Positions 10,322 through 23,159 of a stretch of DNA of 64,000 nt are shown piece by piece; within the stretch, counting starts at the first letter, position 1; each line of letters begins with the position of its first letter. Under the pieces are notes generated by a model. That model worked only from the letters and a program-made list of their open reading frames with translations, made no database searches and had not been told where the DNA came from. The translations under genes were made by a program, and so were the position numbers. Location: the NCBI GenBank assembly GCA_015680905.1, contig CM027382.1:19751501-19815500 (forward strand), given 5' to 3'. Origin of the DNA: Coptis chinensis (taxonomy: Eukaryota; Streptophyta; Magnoliopsida; Ranunculales; Ranunculaceae).

Positions 10322-10895
10322 TTAGTAAGAATCTATTAGTCGAGTAACTTTGAAATGTAAACAAAGAAGACAAATTAAATATGTAATATATATCATGAAA
10401 ACAAAAATAGTTACCAATCAGAGCCCCAACTCTTGTCTTCTTACTTTGTATTTTACTGAAAAGAGGAAGGAAGAAAACGGCTTCGTCTTCACCAGACACG
10501 TATGAGACAAGAAGTCAAGTCACAAAGTCTCATTTTAGGTGGGTACTTGTATTGGTAGTTTATTACATGTATTTGAATTTTGGTGGGTGTATTTATAATA
10601 AGAGGACATCTAGGGTGCATCACGATGTATGTGTGCGCAGGAATGAGAGCTGTTGACAGTACTTCTTTCTTGCAATACACACGAATCCCCTGCTTATATG
10701 AGTGGCCCAAATGCCTGCGCATGAGTACACCCTGCGCACACTAGCTTTTCGGTTATAATAATTACACGTGAAATTTTAAATCCCAAAAGACCATAAAATT
10801 ACTGTTTCCACTAACAATCAAGTTGGAAACGTGTTTTGAATAGTATGGGGTTCTATCAAGAGTTGAAGCGGGTAGGCTCCTCCAAAGTAAACCCC

Positions 10896-11924
10896 GTAAG
10901 GAACAAGGTGACAGAAACAAGATGAACTGTAAGGAACGCACTTTGAAAAAGTAATTAAACTGCTCAAATATCAATGCTCACCTCTCCAAAATCACACACA
11001 TACATTCATGTTCCAGCAAAAAAAAACACATACATTCATGCACTGGGACCAAACACCAGTGAAGATACATCCACTGTCTTGGATATATTTTGCACCTTGG
11101 ATTTTATTATTTTAGTTCCACAGGCCAACTAAATGCTAACTTATTTGGCATTGCCATTGCTATCAAGAAATTTATTCAAACTTTATCGTCAAATTGTCAA
11201 CTAATCAATTTGTAAAATAATAGATGACCACCATCTGAGCATAGCCTTGAAAGAAGTATAGTTGAATTTGTAAGTTTGAAGTTGGAATATCACAATGTGG
11301 CTATGCAACTATTCCTCTTAAAAATCAAAGTTAATGACAAGCAAGTAGAACAAACTAGACTGAGGAGAATTTAGATTTGGAACTAGTCTTTCTCATAAGA
11401 TCAATGTCAATGACAGCAGAGTAGGAGAAAAAATGAATGGGGAAGTTATACTTAACCCTCCCAAACCTGAAGCATCAACTTGGTTTTCCAGTATTTCGTA
11501 TTTTCGTCTAGACGATTTTCTTTTCCCCGGCCTTTCCTTGTCATTTGCCTAGTCTGTGGTTACAACTCCGAACTCTCACAAATTTGGCGAATGACATGAG
11601 TCTGGTTGCATTGGTCGTATACCATATAAAAAGTTTATAGAGGACCAGCTATTCTCATTCACGTGTATTATTAGTTCAGCAAATAGATGAATATTTACTC
11701 CTAGTCTCCAAGCATGTCCAACAAAAATTTGAATATTCTAACCAAAGCATGATCCATATTGCGGATATACTCAGACTGAGTAACTAACCGCCATCCGCAT
11801 AACGATCCACTAAGTTTATATCCAAATTATTCAAGTAATGACTAACGAATTAGTAATCAAACAATTCGATGAAGTGTCCATGTTATGTGTGAGGTTTTAG
11901 AATTCAAAGCGGTCCTTTTATTAT
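10896..11924. other. Intergenic DNA, no gene seen
   Basis: AT-rich sequence with a short local repeat near 11000-11040 (ACACATACATTCATG twice). No supported coding frame or RNA. Confidence 0.5.
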
Positions 11925-12321
11925 AAGGGTTAACTAGTATTACCCCCATACTAGATGAGCTAATTAGGATTTTCTCCTGAGTACACACAAAAAAAACACG
12001 GTCAATCCTAATTTCTTTCCAGTTAACCATGTTTTTGTTGTGTACTCAGAGTGAAACCCTAATTTCCCCATCTAGTTGCATAGTTTGTGATTCCAAACGA
12101 AACTTCAGAATTCCGCAAATTTCAGTTTTTCAAAAAATTGGAATTCCGAATATAGAATTGAAATATTTGAAATTCCAAAATTCCAAATGTAATAGGAGTT
12201 GAAATTTAATAAATTTCGATTTTTGGATTTATCGGAATTCTAAAAATTCCGAAATTCCAAACTATGATTGGAGACAATCCTAATTAGCTCATCTAGTAGG
12301 GAATAATACTAGTTAATCCTT
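11925..12321. mobile_element. Foldback MITE containing a second small MITE
   Basis: The left end at 11925-11980 (GGTTAACTAGTATTA, then ACTAGATGAGCTAATTAGGA) is repeated in inverted orientation at 12267-12321. A partial further copy of the arm (CCCTAATTTCCCCATCTAGT) occurs at about 12056-12075. Just after it, a 188-bp element (12079-12266) is inserted. Confidence 0.7.
12079..12266. mobile_element. Small hAT-like MITE, copy 1
   Basis: Begins CATAGTTTG and ends in the complement CAAACTATG. It is rich in GGAATTC/GAAATTCC motifs and about 190 bp long. A second copy at 15109-15299 has the same ends and an 8-bp target duplication. No clean duplication is visible for this copy. Confidence 0.65.
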
Positions 12322-13203
12322 ATTGATTCCACATATGGAATTCAAAAACAAACTCCATTCACTCCATTACTGATTTGCTGTGCCATGACAAATGCATAAT
12401 ATCCAACATGAAGCCACATGCCCACAGTTGGGCAGTTGGCCAAATATTTGGAGTCATGGTTAATGCACAACTACTAAACCTATGGGTCAAATTTGTGGCT
12501 TTGCATATGGGGAAAAAAAATAACAAGATATTTTTAGTTCACAGTGAAATTATATTTTGACCTAGTCAATAGTGTCCAACCGACGCATTTGTAACTAACA
12601 TTTTCTTAATCATAAATCAAAAGATCATTGCAATCAAAAGATTTACTGTAACAAGTTTTTGAATTTACCCATTCATAAACCAAGGTTTGCGCTTTGATAA
12701 TTCGATACAGTAGAAACTTCACATTCAAGTATTCAACAATAGGCTTTGGCCATGTTTGATACCTAACTTTGTCACTTTGATATGGTAGGGCGGTTATCCA
12801 CAAAGATAGCCAAATCAATAACTATCAAGTGTTAAAACGATCACGACATTCGAGAGCTTGTTATGAATATGTGAGCCAAATTTTCTCTCAATCCCTTTCT
12901 TTGTGTGCTAGTGTTCATTCCCCCACATTGTATTGTATTGTATCAAGTAGTTCAGGAGTTACTCGAAACTAATCGTATTTAGTATAATTTTGTAAGAACT
13001 TAGAATAATATAATTGTTACAATTATGTGATGGATTATTGTAATAGCTAATCACATATTGTTTGTAATTATGGTATGTTCACTCTATAACACTTGTTAGA
13101 TAGTGGTTCATTGTGATGTTAGTGAATTTTAATTACACTTTTGTTTTCGTGAGATTGTCTTTGCATGTTATTTCAGTTTTTAGTAATATATATACAGCCC
13201 GAT
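12322..13203. other. Intergenic DNA, no gene seen
   Basis: Open frames at 12375-12560 (+) and 12606-12818 (-) have no recognisable domain, and their composition matches non-coding surroundings. Confidence 0.5.
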
Positions 13204-13610
13204 CCCTAAAAAGACTTTAAAATAAATATCAAACTAAGTACCAAATCTAAAACAACCTACAACTTCACCTACAAAATGATTTAAAACCTAATGTTTTTTT
13301 AATATGATCTACTAGCCATAAAAAACATCTTTACAAAAATTCAACTCGTTTGATATCTTCTAACTTAGATAAAAATTGTTATCCACTTTTGAAAAAATAT
13401 CTAACGGTCTAGAAATGTCGAGTTTTTGCAATCATCTTTTGCCAATGTTAAAATTTGTCAAATAAGTTGAATTTTTGTAAAGATGATCTCTATGGTTAGT
13501 AGATTATATCCACAAAAAATTAGCTAGGTTTTAAATCATTTTGTAGGTGAAGTTGTCGGTTGTTTTAGATTTGGCACTTAGTTTGGTACTTATTTTAAGG
13601 TCTTTTTAGG
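13204..13610. mobile_element. Foldback MITE, about 400 bp
   Basis: CCTAAAAAGACTTTAAAATA at the left is matched in inverted orientation by the right end at 13591-13610. The arms (CTAAAACAACC, ACTTCACCTACAAAATGATT) pair over about 85 bp, with weaker pairing further in. It lies between AT repeats, so the target duplication is ambiguous. It ends just before a Helitron-like start at 13629. Confidence 0.7.
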
Positions 13611-13628
13611 AGTTGTGATGTATATATA

Positions 13629-15444
13629 TCTATATAATAAAACAGTTTGGTTTTTTATGCTTTTATATCGAGCGGTTTAGGAGAAAACAGCTTTGGGATG
13701 ATCTAACGGTGATTATAAGACTTTTTAATTTAAGAAATAACTAAAGACTTTTTAATTTAAGAAACAACTAAAACAACCACAGAGAAATGAAGAAATTGAG
13801 GCTAGGAGCTCTATCTCTTATTCTTTTGGTCTTCTCCCCTTCTTTGATCTATTATCTTCCACTCACAACTCGCTCACAAAATCTCACCATCTCTCGCTCA
13901 CTGCAAATGTATACATGTTTCCACATGGCATTTTGTCAAATGCATCTATCATAGCCTCATAGAGGTAATAATATGCGAGGCCTTGATCATAAAAGACTGG
14001 AGTTTCTTATTCGAATACTACGTACTTCAATCCAATGTTGTTAGGATCAGCGTCCAAGGCAAAGTACGGGTAGACATTGATCATGAGAGGGAATTCATCA
14101 CGTCAATGACTTCATCAATTTTCATTTTTAGATTTTTCACTTGCCCCGGTACGTGGATTTCCTTTCCAAAATATTTGATTGGTTGATAATATGTGTGAAA
14201 ATCCTGACAATAATTACATCATAAACGTAGATTGGCATGTCTATAGAATGTTTGTTAGACTACTGGGGTATGAAATGAAGCTAAAGTTCCACAGCTTGCC
14301 TAGGCAATAAACTGCAACCTCCTCAAACCATTATTTTTTTATTTTCACAATGCATTATAACCACCAGTAAAATTTGTGCTTTGTATATAGTTGCCATTAT
14401 ATTCAGCAAAGTGTTGCTGATTATCAGCACCCATATCGATCATCAAGTATGGTAAGAGCTTAAGTAAGCTTCGCATTGGAATAACATATATTATCGGGGG
14501 GAAAAAAGCATAGGAATAACACAACATATATTAATAACCATCAGGGTGCAATTGTTGTACATAGACTTGCATGAGGTCGCAGACTTGCATGAGATCACAC
14601 ATTGACACGCTAAAATATATATTAAAATTGAAAGTGGAAAAGAGTTTGAACCTTTCTAAGTATATTTTTTTTCGAATTTCAATCAGGAGCCTATTTCCTT
14701 CAAGGAAACTAATTAACAAATGCTTCCGTTAATCATGTACATATCATAGGTGTGTATTTCTACTATTAAGTTATTTCTCAACAACAACGTATGAACATCA
14801 TTATCAAAACACATTGAAGTAGTACCACAATTGAACTTATTAGAAGATTAATGTTTTCAAAGTGATATCCACGATATGGAGAAGGTTGCATACTCCCATT
14901 CAACTACAGGAAAACCGATTAAGTGATTGGTGGTTTCTCAATGCCATGGCATGCACAACAATATCAAAAGAGCTAGCAAAAACACAGTGAAGCTAAGTAG
15001 CGCACAACAAATTCAACTTAATATAATATTATTCTTAAGTGGCATCCAAGCTATGAAGAAGACATGCGAACTATGGATGAACAAATTGTTCTTAAACGTA
15101 CATATAGTCATAGTTCGTGATTCCGAATGAAACTTTGGAATTCCGCCCGGAATTTCGGTTTTTCAAAAAAACAGAATTCCGAATAATATTTGAAATTCTG
15201 AAATCATCCGAAATTCCGAATGTGATAGGGGTCGAAATTTAATGAATTTCGGATTTTGGATTTGTCAGAATTTCGAGAATTCCGAAATTCCGAACTATGC
15301 ATATAGTAAACCAAGATGATTTTCTATTGCATATTTAATTTAGCTAAGGGTATCATAATGGCACAAATAGGTTCAATTTGAATGTCGAAAAACAGGGGTT
15401 AGTGTATAATGACTTGAGTGGCGAAGCCACAGGTTAAATTCTAG
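13629..15444 (+). mobile_element. Non-autonomous Helitron A
   Basis: Starts with TC (TCTATATAATAAAACAG) after an A and ends CTAG before a T. A perfect hairpin GTGGC-GAA-GCCAC lies at 15418-15430, ten bases before the CTAG. These are the structural marks of a Helitron. No Rep/helicase is present. The same start and end motifs recur at 15445/18169 and 18170/30756. It contains MITE copy 2 near its 3' end. Open frames inside (13983, 14345, 14531, 14927) show no known domain. Confidence 0.75.
15109..15299. mobile_element. Small hAT-like MITE, copy 2
   Basis: 191 bp with ends CATAGTTCG/CGAACTATG, flanked by a perfect 8-bp duplication CATATAGT at 15101-15108 and 15300-15307. An 8-bp duplication points to hAT-type transposition. 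It is related over its length to 12079-12266. Confidence 0.8.
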
Positions 15445-15584
15445 TATATAATAAAACATCTTGAGTTTTTATGCACTTATATCAAGTGGTCCAGGAGAAA
15501 GTAGTTTTGGGAAATCTAATGGTGAGATAATCTAATTGTAATTATGGGCATTAAAGTCAATTTATGTTTTAAGAGTTTTAATTT

Positions 15585-16386
15585 GGGGATTTTTAACTTA
15601 ACCCCCCACATATGTACCCCCCTTTTGAGATAACCCCCCAATTTGAGAATCATTACTGATTGCCCCCCATTTCAGAGTTAATTTTCTATATTGACAATTT
15701 TACCCTTATGTCAAATTTGTAAAAACCCCCCATTTTTAATATAAGTCTTTAAAAAATTCGAAAATTCAAAAATAAATAAAAATATGAAAACTCAAAAAAT
15801 CCGGAAAATTGAAAAAAAAAAAAAAAAAATAACAAAAACTCGAAAACAAATTAAAAATATTCGATAAAAGGAAAATTCAAAAAAAAATCCAAAATTTTCC
15901 AAAAATTGAAAAAAAAACAAATCAGGAAAAAAATTCAAAAAAATTTAAAATAAAATTGAAAAATGCATAAAAATTTGAAAAAATAATAAAACAACTCAAA
16001 ATTTTTGAAAAAATAATAAAATTCATTTGTTTTCCTATATTTTGAGTTGTTTTATTATTATTTTTCAAATTTTTAAGCATTTTTTCGATGTTATTTTATT
16101 TTGCCAAAAAAAAAAATCAAATTTTTTTCCAATTTGTTTTTTCAATTTTTTTTGTCAATTTTCTAGATTTTTTGAGTTTTCCGATTTTGATTTTTTTTTT
16201 TTGAATTTTCAAATTTTTCAAAAACGTATGTTAAAAATGGAGGGTTTTTACAAATTTGACATAAGGGCAAAATTGTCAATTTAGAAAATTAACTCTGGAA
16301 TGGGGGGCAATTAGTAATGATTCTCAAAATGGGGGGTTATCTCAAAAGGGGGGGGTACATCCGTGGGGGGTTAAGTAAAAAACCTC
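15585..16386. mobile_element. Long foldback MITE, Mutator-type (9-bp target duplication)
   Basis: An 802-bp near-palindrome with ends GGGGATTTTTAACTTAACCC and, inverted, GAGGTTTTTTACTTAACCC. The arms contain CCCCCCA tracts and poly-A/T-rich cores. Perfect 9-bp duplications TTTTAATTT lie at 15576-15584 and 16387-16395. The open frame at 16027-16284 is just AT-rich arm sequence. Confidence 0.85.
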
Positions 16387-17204
16387 TTTTAATTTTCTTA
16401 AACTATTACTAATCACTCGATAAAAGAGTTAAAAGGAGATTGAGTTTTGTTAATCTCTTCGTGGCTTCTTCGTCTTCTCTCTCTTTCTCTATCCCGAAAA
16501 CATCCTCTCATCTCATCTATAAAGGAAAAAATTCTTTCTTCCCAAGAAGCAAGGGTCTATTAGTTAGTTCATCTCCATAAAATAATATATAGATGGTCTT
16601 ATTCTTCAAAAAGTAGAGTGTGTTTCATAATATCCTCAGTATAACAGAGTTCTCCCAGTGTAGGAATTTCTCTATAATTGTCGTTTTCTTTCTTTTGATA
16701 TGTTTTTGAACTGTGTTAGTTGTATGAGTTTTGGAAGAGTGTACCATAGCCAGCACTGCAGACAATATTAATTCCGCTTGCATTTTTGCAACAAAAAAAA
16801 AAGACAGTCTTTTTATTTTTTGGGTACCATGCTTACAATCCCAAACTTAGGCGGAATTGGTATTATTAGCCTATTAGGACCAGTATTTATTTATTTACAA
16901 ATTAGGATCATTGCAAGCTAGCTATGTGTGCAATACATGTACATGCTTTATTGCTTCTTCTCCATCTTTTATAACAAATTATTTTTTCTGATCTCTTTAA
17001 GATTTTCCTTTCTTTATTTTTTTAAGTGCCAAAAAGTTGGAGAAAACCACAGCCTATACGCCACTAAGGTGTCATGTGTAGCATCGTAACACCTCGAGAT
17101 AATTAGGTATAACATCTTATATTTTCAGTTAAAATGTTCTAATAACCAGTGTTCTTTGGTTCTTTCGAAGTAAAATAGCTTGGTTTTTTTAAGTTGTTAT
17201 ATTA

Positions 17205-17251
17205 GACGGGCAAGGGCAAGGGCAAGGGCAAGGGCAAGGGCAAGGGCAAGG
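17205..17251. repeat. GGGCAA hexamer tandem repeat
   Basis: About seven consecutive copies of GGGCAA, within Helitron B. The rest of 16396-18140 shows no gene. Confidence 0.9.
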
Positions 17252-18932
17252 ATAAAACACTTTTGGCATAATCAAACAGTGAAGTGATCGATATTAACAA
17301 TTATGAAAATAAATGATTACCCGTAAGGTTTCCTGGCCTTATCACTTTGTGCATCTATCATATCTTGCGATAAAAATTATGCCTCCACGAACTCTTCATT
17401 CATTCATCAAAAGTAGTCAATATTTATTTATTTATTTTTTTCTGAAATCAATCCTCATTCAATGGAGTGGATCTTGAGTTCTATTCATCCATTTTCTTCC
17501 AATAGTTGTGTCTCCTCTCCCACTCAAAAGCGCAACACTATTAAAAATAATGGCATGGCCTCAAAACTCTACGATAGCAAAAAGAATTTGGTCGTCCTCA
17601 AAACTCAGGGATATAATGTAATGACTTAGGTAGTGGTCTGGAGTTATGAGAGTATGTTGCTTCTCATACAAAGTTCAACCACTGGAGTAACCAGCGAATG
17701 ATATATAGATCCCCTCTCAAAACATGAGCTTCTTTTATAATTTAATTTATTCTTTTGTTGTTAAATATATGTCAAAATTTTTGCATTCTCTGCCTTTTCT
17801 GATATAATTTGGCTTTGCATGGAAATACGTGATTGATAATAGAGTAATTGCTTCATATATTTGGGAAGCCATGCGCTATAAAGTTAGGATTTGTGAGAGC
17901 CCCCCATGTTAAGTCTATACTTTGTTCAAAACAAAATTTGAGCTTGGTTAAAAAATTGAGCACACATAAAATAGGAGCAACATACAAAATGTAGAAAGCT
18001 AACAATGATTGGCCATCCTAAGCATAGCACATGAGTTGCTAAGGTCTTTGTGTAAGCAATAGTTTCTTGCAAAGAAATTAGTGTAAATTGATAAATTTAG
18101 ACATGCTTTTATTTCGCTAAATTTACCCTTAATGACAATCCAGTGGCATCGCCATGGGTTAAATTCTAGTATATAATAAAACAGTTTGGTTTTTTATTCT
18201 TTTATATCAAGCGGTCCAGGAGAAAGTAGTTTTGTTGAGATCTAACGGCGTTGAGATGCTATTCCAAACATGCATGGGCATAATAGTCAATTTACATTCT
18301 TTTAAGGGTTTTGATTCCATTAAACCTATATAAGAGACAAGCGTAAGAAAGGTAAAAGGGTTTTTCTTAAGGTTTACGTTCTCAAAACTCTAACCTCCAA
18401 AACCATACATGGAACTCCGTCAAATAAAATAAAGAAGGTATGTATATTCTTCTCACTTTAATATGTTCTCTTAAACACTAAGGTAAATCTAAGTTCGTTT
18501 GTACTATTTTTTGTCTTGCAGCCAAACTTTTTAATTAATATATGGCTTTGGCAAAAGTAGTGTTGGTTCTTTTTTCTTCCTAATTTTTTTACACTTCTTG
18601 CAAAACTTAGTGTTTATGATTTTCTAAAAGCAATACATCATAAATTAGGATGTCATAAAGTAGTTCACTCTATTCTAATATGACTAAGCATAAAAACATC
18701 TTAGGTGATTTGATGTGTTTCTTTTGGATTTATTTGGTCGTTATGGCACTGGTTGGAATATTGAAACTAGAGTTAGTTACGCAATATCCAAACTGTTACG
18801 TTTGCGCAATATCATATTTAATATGATGTTTGATTTATAACATATATTGGTAAGTTCAACTATATGGATTACTTAAGATTAGTATTTTCTTTGGGTCAAC
18901 AAGTTATTAAGAGAATTATGGTAACGGGCATT

Positions 18933-19404
18933 TGCAAGTACCCTCCGTTCTCAAATATATCACTACAGCACACGTGTCTACACACCAGGTCGTATATTCA
19001 AAGCTCGTACATTATTAGGTTATACCACGCCACCAGGATGTAACAACGATCCAAACTCAGGTCGTCCCAAATATCAAACACAGCCATATATAGAAACAAA
19101 TGATCTACCGCGATCCTGAAGCTCAGTCAACGCACCAATGAAGGAGACATTTACTTTGTAACAGCAGAAGTAATGACGAATCATTAAGATAGCACAAAAT
19201 ATGGATCTACACTTGATAACGCCCTAGAGCAAATAAGGAAGGTCAGCTCAAACATCTGTAAGTAGAGAGAGATGAACTACGTAAGGCTTGATTCAAGTTG
19301 ACCCAAGAAACTTGATACGTAGGCAACTCTTATCCCAAGAAAGAGTGCAACCATTCCCTACCAACCTCAATACTAGGTCGTAGATGCAAATCCACACCTC
19401 CACA
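18933..19404 (+). repeat. 5' LTR of element 1
   Basis: 472 bp with TG...CA ends and repeated AGGTCGTA motifs. It aligns along its length with 28417-28892 with scattered substitutions, which suggests an old insertion. Confidence 0.85.
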
Positions 19405-19487
19405 TTGGCGCCGTCTGCCGGTTCATTTCCTTGAGAAAAATCCCCACACTATTTTCTCAATCCCACGAAACTTGTTAAAAAACCACC

Positions 19488-20230
19488 ATGGAAGAACAAC
19501 TAAAAGCTCTAGTAGATCAAGTAAAGTCTCTCCACGAATCATTTACAGCGCTCCAGCAAGAGAACCAAGTTATGCGCGAACAAAACACCTCCAACACCAA
19601 CAACCTCCCTCCAAACGCAATTGACAACAACGCAGTCACAACCCTTACTACAACCACCAATCAACGACTAGAGGACTTTGCCTAGTGGTTGGAGAAGTCA
19701 AGCGAAAAAAGCTAGCACAGCCTAGATCATATAGAAGATGCTCCAGTCATACAAAGTGTCACCATTCACCACAGAAGTCAGGGACAAACAGCCTCCCACT
19801 AATTTTATCCATCCAAAGTTCCGTTGTATGATGGTAGCTCGTGTCCAGGCCAGCACATAACTCGTTTCAGCTAAATCCTGGTGCTCTATAGCGCTCCAAA
19901 CTTTGACTACCTCAAATGCAAACTCTTTTCAACCAGCTTGAAGGACGGAGCATTAGACTGGTTCTACACGTTAACTCCTAACTCAATCCACAACTTCGAC
20001 AAGCTGGCCGAGACATTCGCAGCAAAGTTCATCCACAACAGGAAGAAACAAGCCGACCTAGACTCGTTGTTCCAGCTAAAGCAAGCACAATGTGAGACTA
20101 TTCATGCTTTCCTAGGACGTTACAAAAAGGAACTGCTATCAATGGAGCTAGGCCTCAAGGATAGCTTTGCAACCTCGGCATTCACCAATGCCCTCCTAAA
20201 CGACTCCGAACTAGCAGGGCCTCTCATGCT
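19488..20230 (+). pseudogene. gag of element 1 (Retrotrans_gag domain), with stops
   Basis: Starts 83 bp after the primer-binding site with a coiled-coil-like N-terminus (MEEQLKALVDQVKSLHESFT). Stops occur at 19683 and several further places. The gag core is readable at 19881-20230: LKDGALDWFYTLTPNSIHNF, FAAKFIHNRKKQADLDSLFQ, and ETIHAFLGRYKKELLSMELG. This is the typical Ty3/gypsy capsid region. It breaks off at about 20230, where unrelated sequence begins, and the nucleocapsid, protease and RT core are absent. Confidence 0.8.
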
Positions 20231-21535
20231 GATAGGTGCTCAAAAAGTGCAATTCAACCCTCGATTATGCCATTTGTGTAGCCATCTTAGTGGACTAATA
20301 GTGTTTGTAAGTTATGTTTTATGATTCTACAGGTGAAAGAGAGAGTGTTGTGGAATATTAGAGAAAAAGGGGAAAAACAGAGTAATTCGGAGCATTAAGG
20401 ATCACATGGGAGGCCCGTGGACAATCATGGGGAAGGCCAAGGAATTGAAGCTATTAAATATGCGACTTAGACCTATTTTAAAGCCTATTTGGAAGCCCAA
20501 GGCCAAAGGCTTCGCTACTTGGACCAAAGCCCGCAAAAGAGGATAGAAGGGTAGAGCAGAAGAGACAAAATAGACTTACGCGTCTGGGACACATGGATCG
20601 AGCGTCCAGACGCATTGATCGCGTCTGAGACGCATGGATCGTGCATCCAGATGCATGGAACGACACTGTAGCCAATTCCAGAATTTAGCTGAAGAAACAC
20701 AACAATGGACTACTAGCAACAAGGATGTCGCTAGCATGGAGGGGGAGCCAAAGCAATTTGGTTACCAAGCACATGAACAAGCAGATCAAGAACTGAAGTC
20801 TACATTGGCCAGCTTGGCCACCAGCATTGAAACTCTAAGTAAGAAATTCAATCAGTTCTCCATGAATCCCTCCAACATTAGCAAGTCTCAAGCTAAATCT
20901 CTCCCAATCATGCAAGCTAGCCGATACTGCGAAGTCTGTTCGGACACTTCTCATGCAACTCTAGAATGTCCTGGTTACTATCAACATGCATCAGTTGGAG
21001 AGTACAATATAAACTCATTTCAGAAGCCCAACCAAGGTGGTAATAACTTTCAAGGTAATTATTGGAGACGTATTTGGACCCCGTGTTCTCAAGATCAAAG
21101 TTATATTCCACAGAGAAGTCAAGCTTCACAGTTGGTTCCTCAACAACAATTTTACTCTCAGCAGAATTCCAATACAAGTGAAGAGTTAGTGCCTGATCCT
21201 AGGAGAAATTATGCCGCACCTGCCAACTTGGAGAATGCTATTACTTTGCTATCACAGAAAAATTAGAAGTTTGAAAGTGTTCTAGAGCTTCTTGCACAGT
21301 GTCAGCTCAATCTCCAGCAATCCCAGGCAAGTCAATGTTCTAGAATGGAGTCTCTAGAGACCAAGGTCGACCAACTCACTACTGCTTTGTCTGTAAAGAC
21401 ACAAGCCACTCAACCTAGCTTATTGGAACCGATATCGAGGAGTGAAGATGTATGCCACATTGGGACAACTTCTAGTACTGATCACCTCCATGATCATGTC
21501 AGCTCAGTTACTACTCTTAGATTAGGATTGAAGAT
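20231..21535 (+). mobile_element. Athila-like gag fragment inserted into element 1
   Basis: The open frame at 20634-21266 encodes a gag C-terminal region with a zinc knuckle CEVCSDTSHATLECPGYY and a glutamine/asparagine-rich tail. This resembles Athila-type gypsy gag rather than the host element. Upstream (20560-20660) are repeated CGTCTGGGACGCATGGATCG-like motifs, as in LTRs of that group. It replaces the host element's protease and RT core. The exact edges are uncertain, and no flanking duplication was found. Confidence 0.55.
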
Positions 21536-21960
21536 AGACAACAAGGTTGACTTACGACTACCTCACGACTACCGATTTTTCCATCAGCTCGGTCCTCTTT
21601 CACGAAAGCGAGGGAATCGAAAAACCAGTCTATTTCACCAGCAAGACATTGACAGATTCAGAAAAGCATTACTCTCCAATTGAGAAAACGATGTTATCTT
21701 TGTTATACTTTGCTCGCAAGTTTCGACTCTACTTCCAGGCTCACGCCATCAAGGTCTTAACAGATGTACCCATAAAGCAGGTCTTGAATTCCACCAACAA
21801 AACGGCATGCATGGTCAAATAGGCTGAAGAACTCGGAGAACATCACATCGAATTTTTTCCCAAATGTCTCTAAAAGATCAAGTAGTTGCCGACTTCCTTG
21901 CTGACTTCCCCGTTGAAGATATCAACTGGGAACCTGAGCTTATTACTGAAGGAACATATA
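21536..21960 (+). pseudogene. RT-linked RNase H of element 1
   Basis: The frame at 21547-21822 reads SSVLFHESEGIEKPVYFTSK, then HYSPIEKTMLSLLYFARKF and IKVLTDVPIKQVL. This is the standard Ty3/gypsy RNase H following RT. Stops and frame changes follow (VADFLADFP motif at about 21885). The RT catalytic core is missing. Confidence 0.8.
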
Positions 21961-23145
21961 TGGTTGTATGTCATTGACTACAAACCGTGAAAACCCATGC
22001 GCAACGGAATAAGGGTGTTCACGATTTTGTTTAGAATCATACATTTGATCAACTGTGATAACTCTGAGAATCAGCAACCTCTTGATCTTCTATTGTATTC
22101 CTCTCTTGGAATGGACGTTGTGTGGCAACGATCTACCAGCCCCTTCTTTCTCTCTTGGCCAAATTTTGGGACTTATTGTGCTTGAGCAATCACTCAGTAT
22201 TTGGCTAGGAAAAAAGGGTTTTTGTATATAGGCTACAACAGGGACCATGAGGAGAAATTAGGGTTAGGTCTCCTGACGGGCTTAGGCTTCTCATGTTCGC
22301 CCAAAACACACGGCCCAAGTCCGTTAACAAAAGGCTTATTCCACTAAAGGCCATTGTTACACTACCGCCCTAATCCCAAATTACGTGTATTACGTTTATG
22401 GGTTATATATTATATGCTTGTTGATCTCCCCGTGTTAAGATATCGAATGCCCGTTGATTAAGTCAAGTTACTGACAACTACATTAATCAACTTCTTTTGT
22501 CCTTGAGTAGTACCACTCAACCTCATTGTCATGTTGGATTAAATCCACCTGTAGGGTTTACATGACAATTCTTATGAGCTCCTTAAGGGGACATCATCAA
22601 CCGACTTCTTGCGGGTCATGGATTCCTTTTATAATCAACAGCACACCTTACATACAATGTCATTACCCAATCCATCGAGTTTGTTAATTCACAAATGAAT
22701 CTCACTCATTGATGATTTAAAGCAATGTACAATGCACGTAAGTGTCTGTTATTATATCCGGATTAGGAGGACAAACATCCATAATAACAGAGGTGTTTGT
22801 TCTCTTATATAGTCAGTATAAAGAGAAACAACCTCACTTGGTCTTGTTCAATACACACAAAGTGTACTAGTATAATCCTGTAGTCAAGATAGACTAATAC
22901 CAGATTATAATACAACCATACCAATGGTTTGTCCAAATCCATCTAGGTTGTGAACGTTTACTTATACTTTATAAGGTACTGATGATATGATCTTCTGTGT
23001 GTCACCACACAACATATCATCTACAACATAAAATATCATATAACTAATAACATATATAATATGCATAACATTTGCCCATATGATTCTCATTCAAAATATA
23101 AAGAATTAGAGTTAATACAAAAGTAATGCTTTTAGTATATAACCA
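21961..23145. mobile_element. LTR-like insertion between the two RNase H domains
   Basis: About 1.2 kb with TG...CA ends (TGGTTGTATG and GTATATAACCA) interrupts element 1 at the join between its two RNase H parts. No coding domain is seen inside. It looks like a solo LTR, but no target duplication is clear and the edges are approximate. Confidence 0.4.
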
Positions 23146-23159
23146 TATCAATTACTTCA

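Larger units (their letters stand above)
7780..10895. mobile_element. Degenerate Mutator-like element (MULE) with FAR1-type transposase remnant
   Basis: Positions 7780-7873 (starting GGGGTTTACTTTG) are repeated in inverted orientation at 10803-10895, about 93 bp at roughly 88 percent identity by eye. These terminal inverted repeats enclose a broken FAR1/MULE transposase reading region (8170-9310), as expected for a MULE. The flanks carry a diverged 9-bp duplication: ATAAGGAAT at 7771-7779 and GTAAGGAAC at 10896-10904. A tRNA-like sequence and foldback DNA (9594-10321) sit inside it. A further flank motif, CAGAAACAAGATGAACT, is present at both outer sides, so the insertion site itself was probably duplicated. 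Confidence 0.75.
15445..18169 (+). mobile_element. Non-autonomous Helitron B
   Basis: Begins right after the CTAG of Helitron A with TATATAATAAAACA. It shares with the other copies a leader of about 90 bp (AGTGGTCCAGGAGAAAGTAG and so on). It ends with hairpin-like GTGGC-ATC-GCCAT at 18143-18155 and CTAG at 18166-18169. No transposase genes. It carries a Mutator-type foldback and a GGGCAA repeat. The initial TC of the Helitron is lost at this junction. Confidence 0.7.

Noticed and set aside
16027..16284. Plus-strand frame encoding a phenylalanine-rich protein
   Set aside because: It is the T-rich arm of a foldback element.
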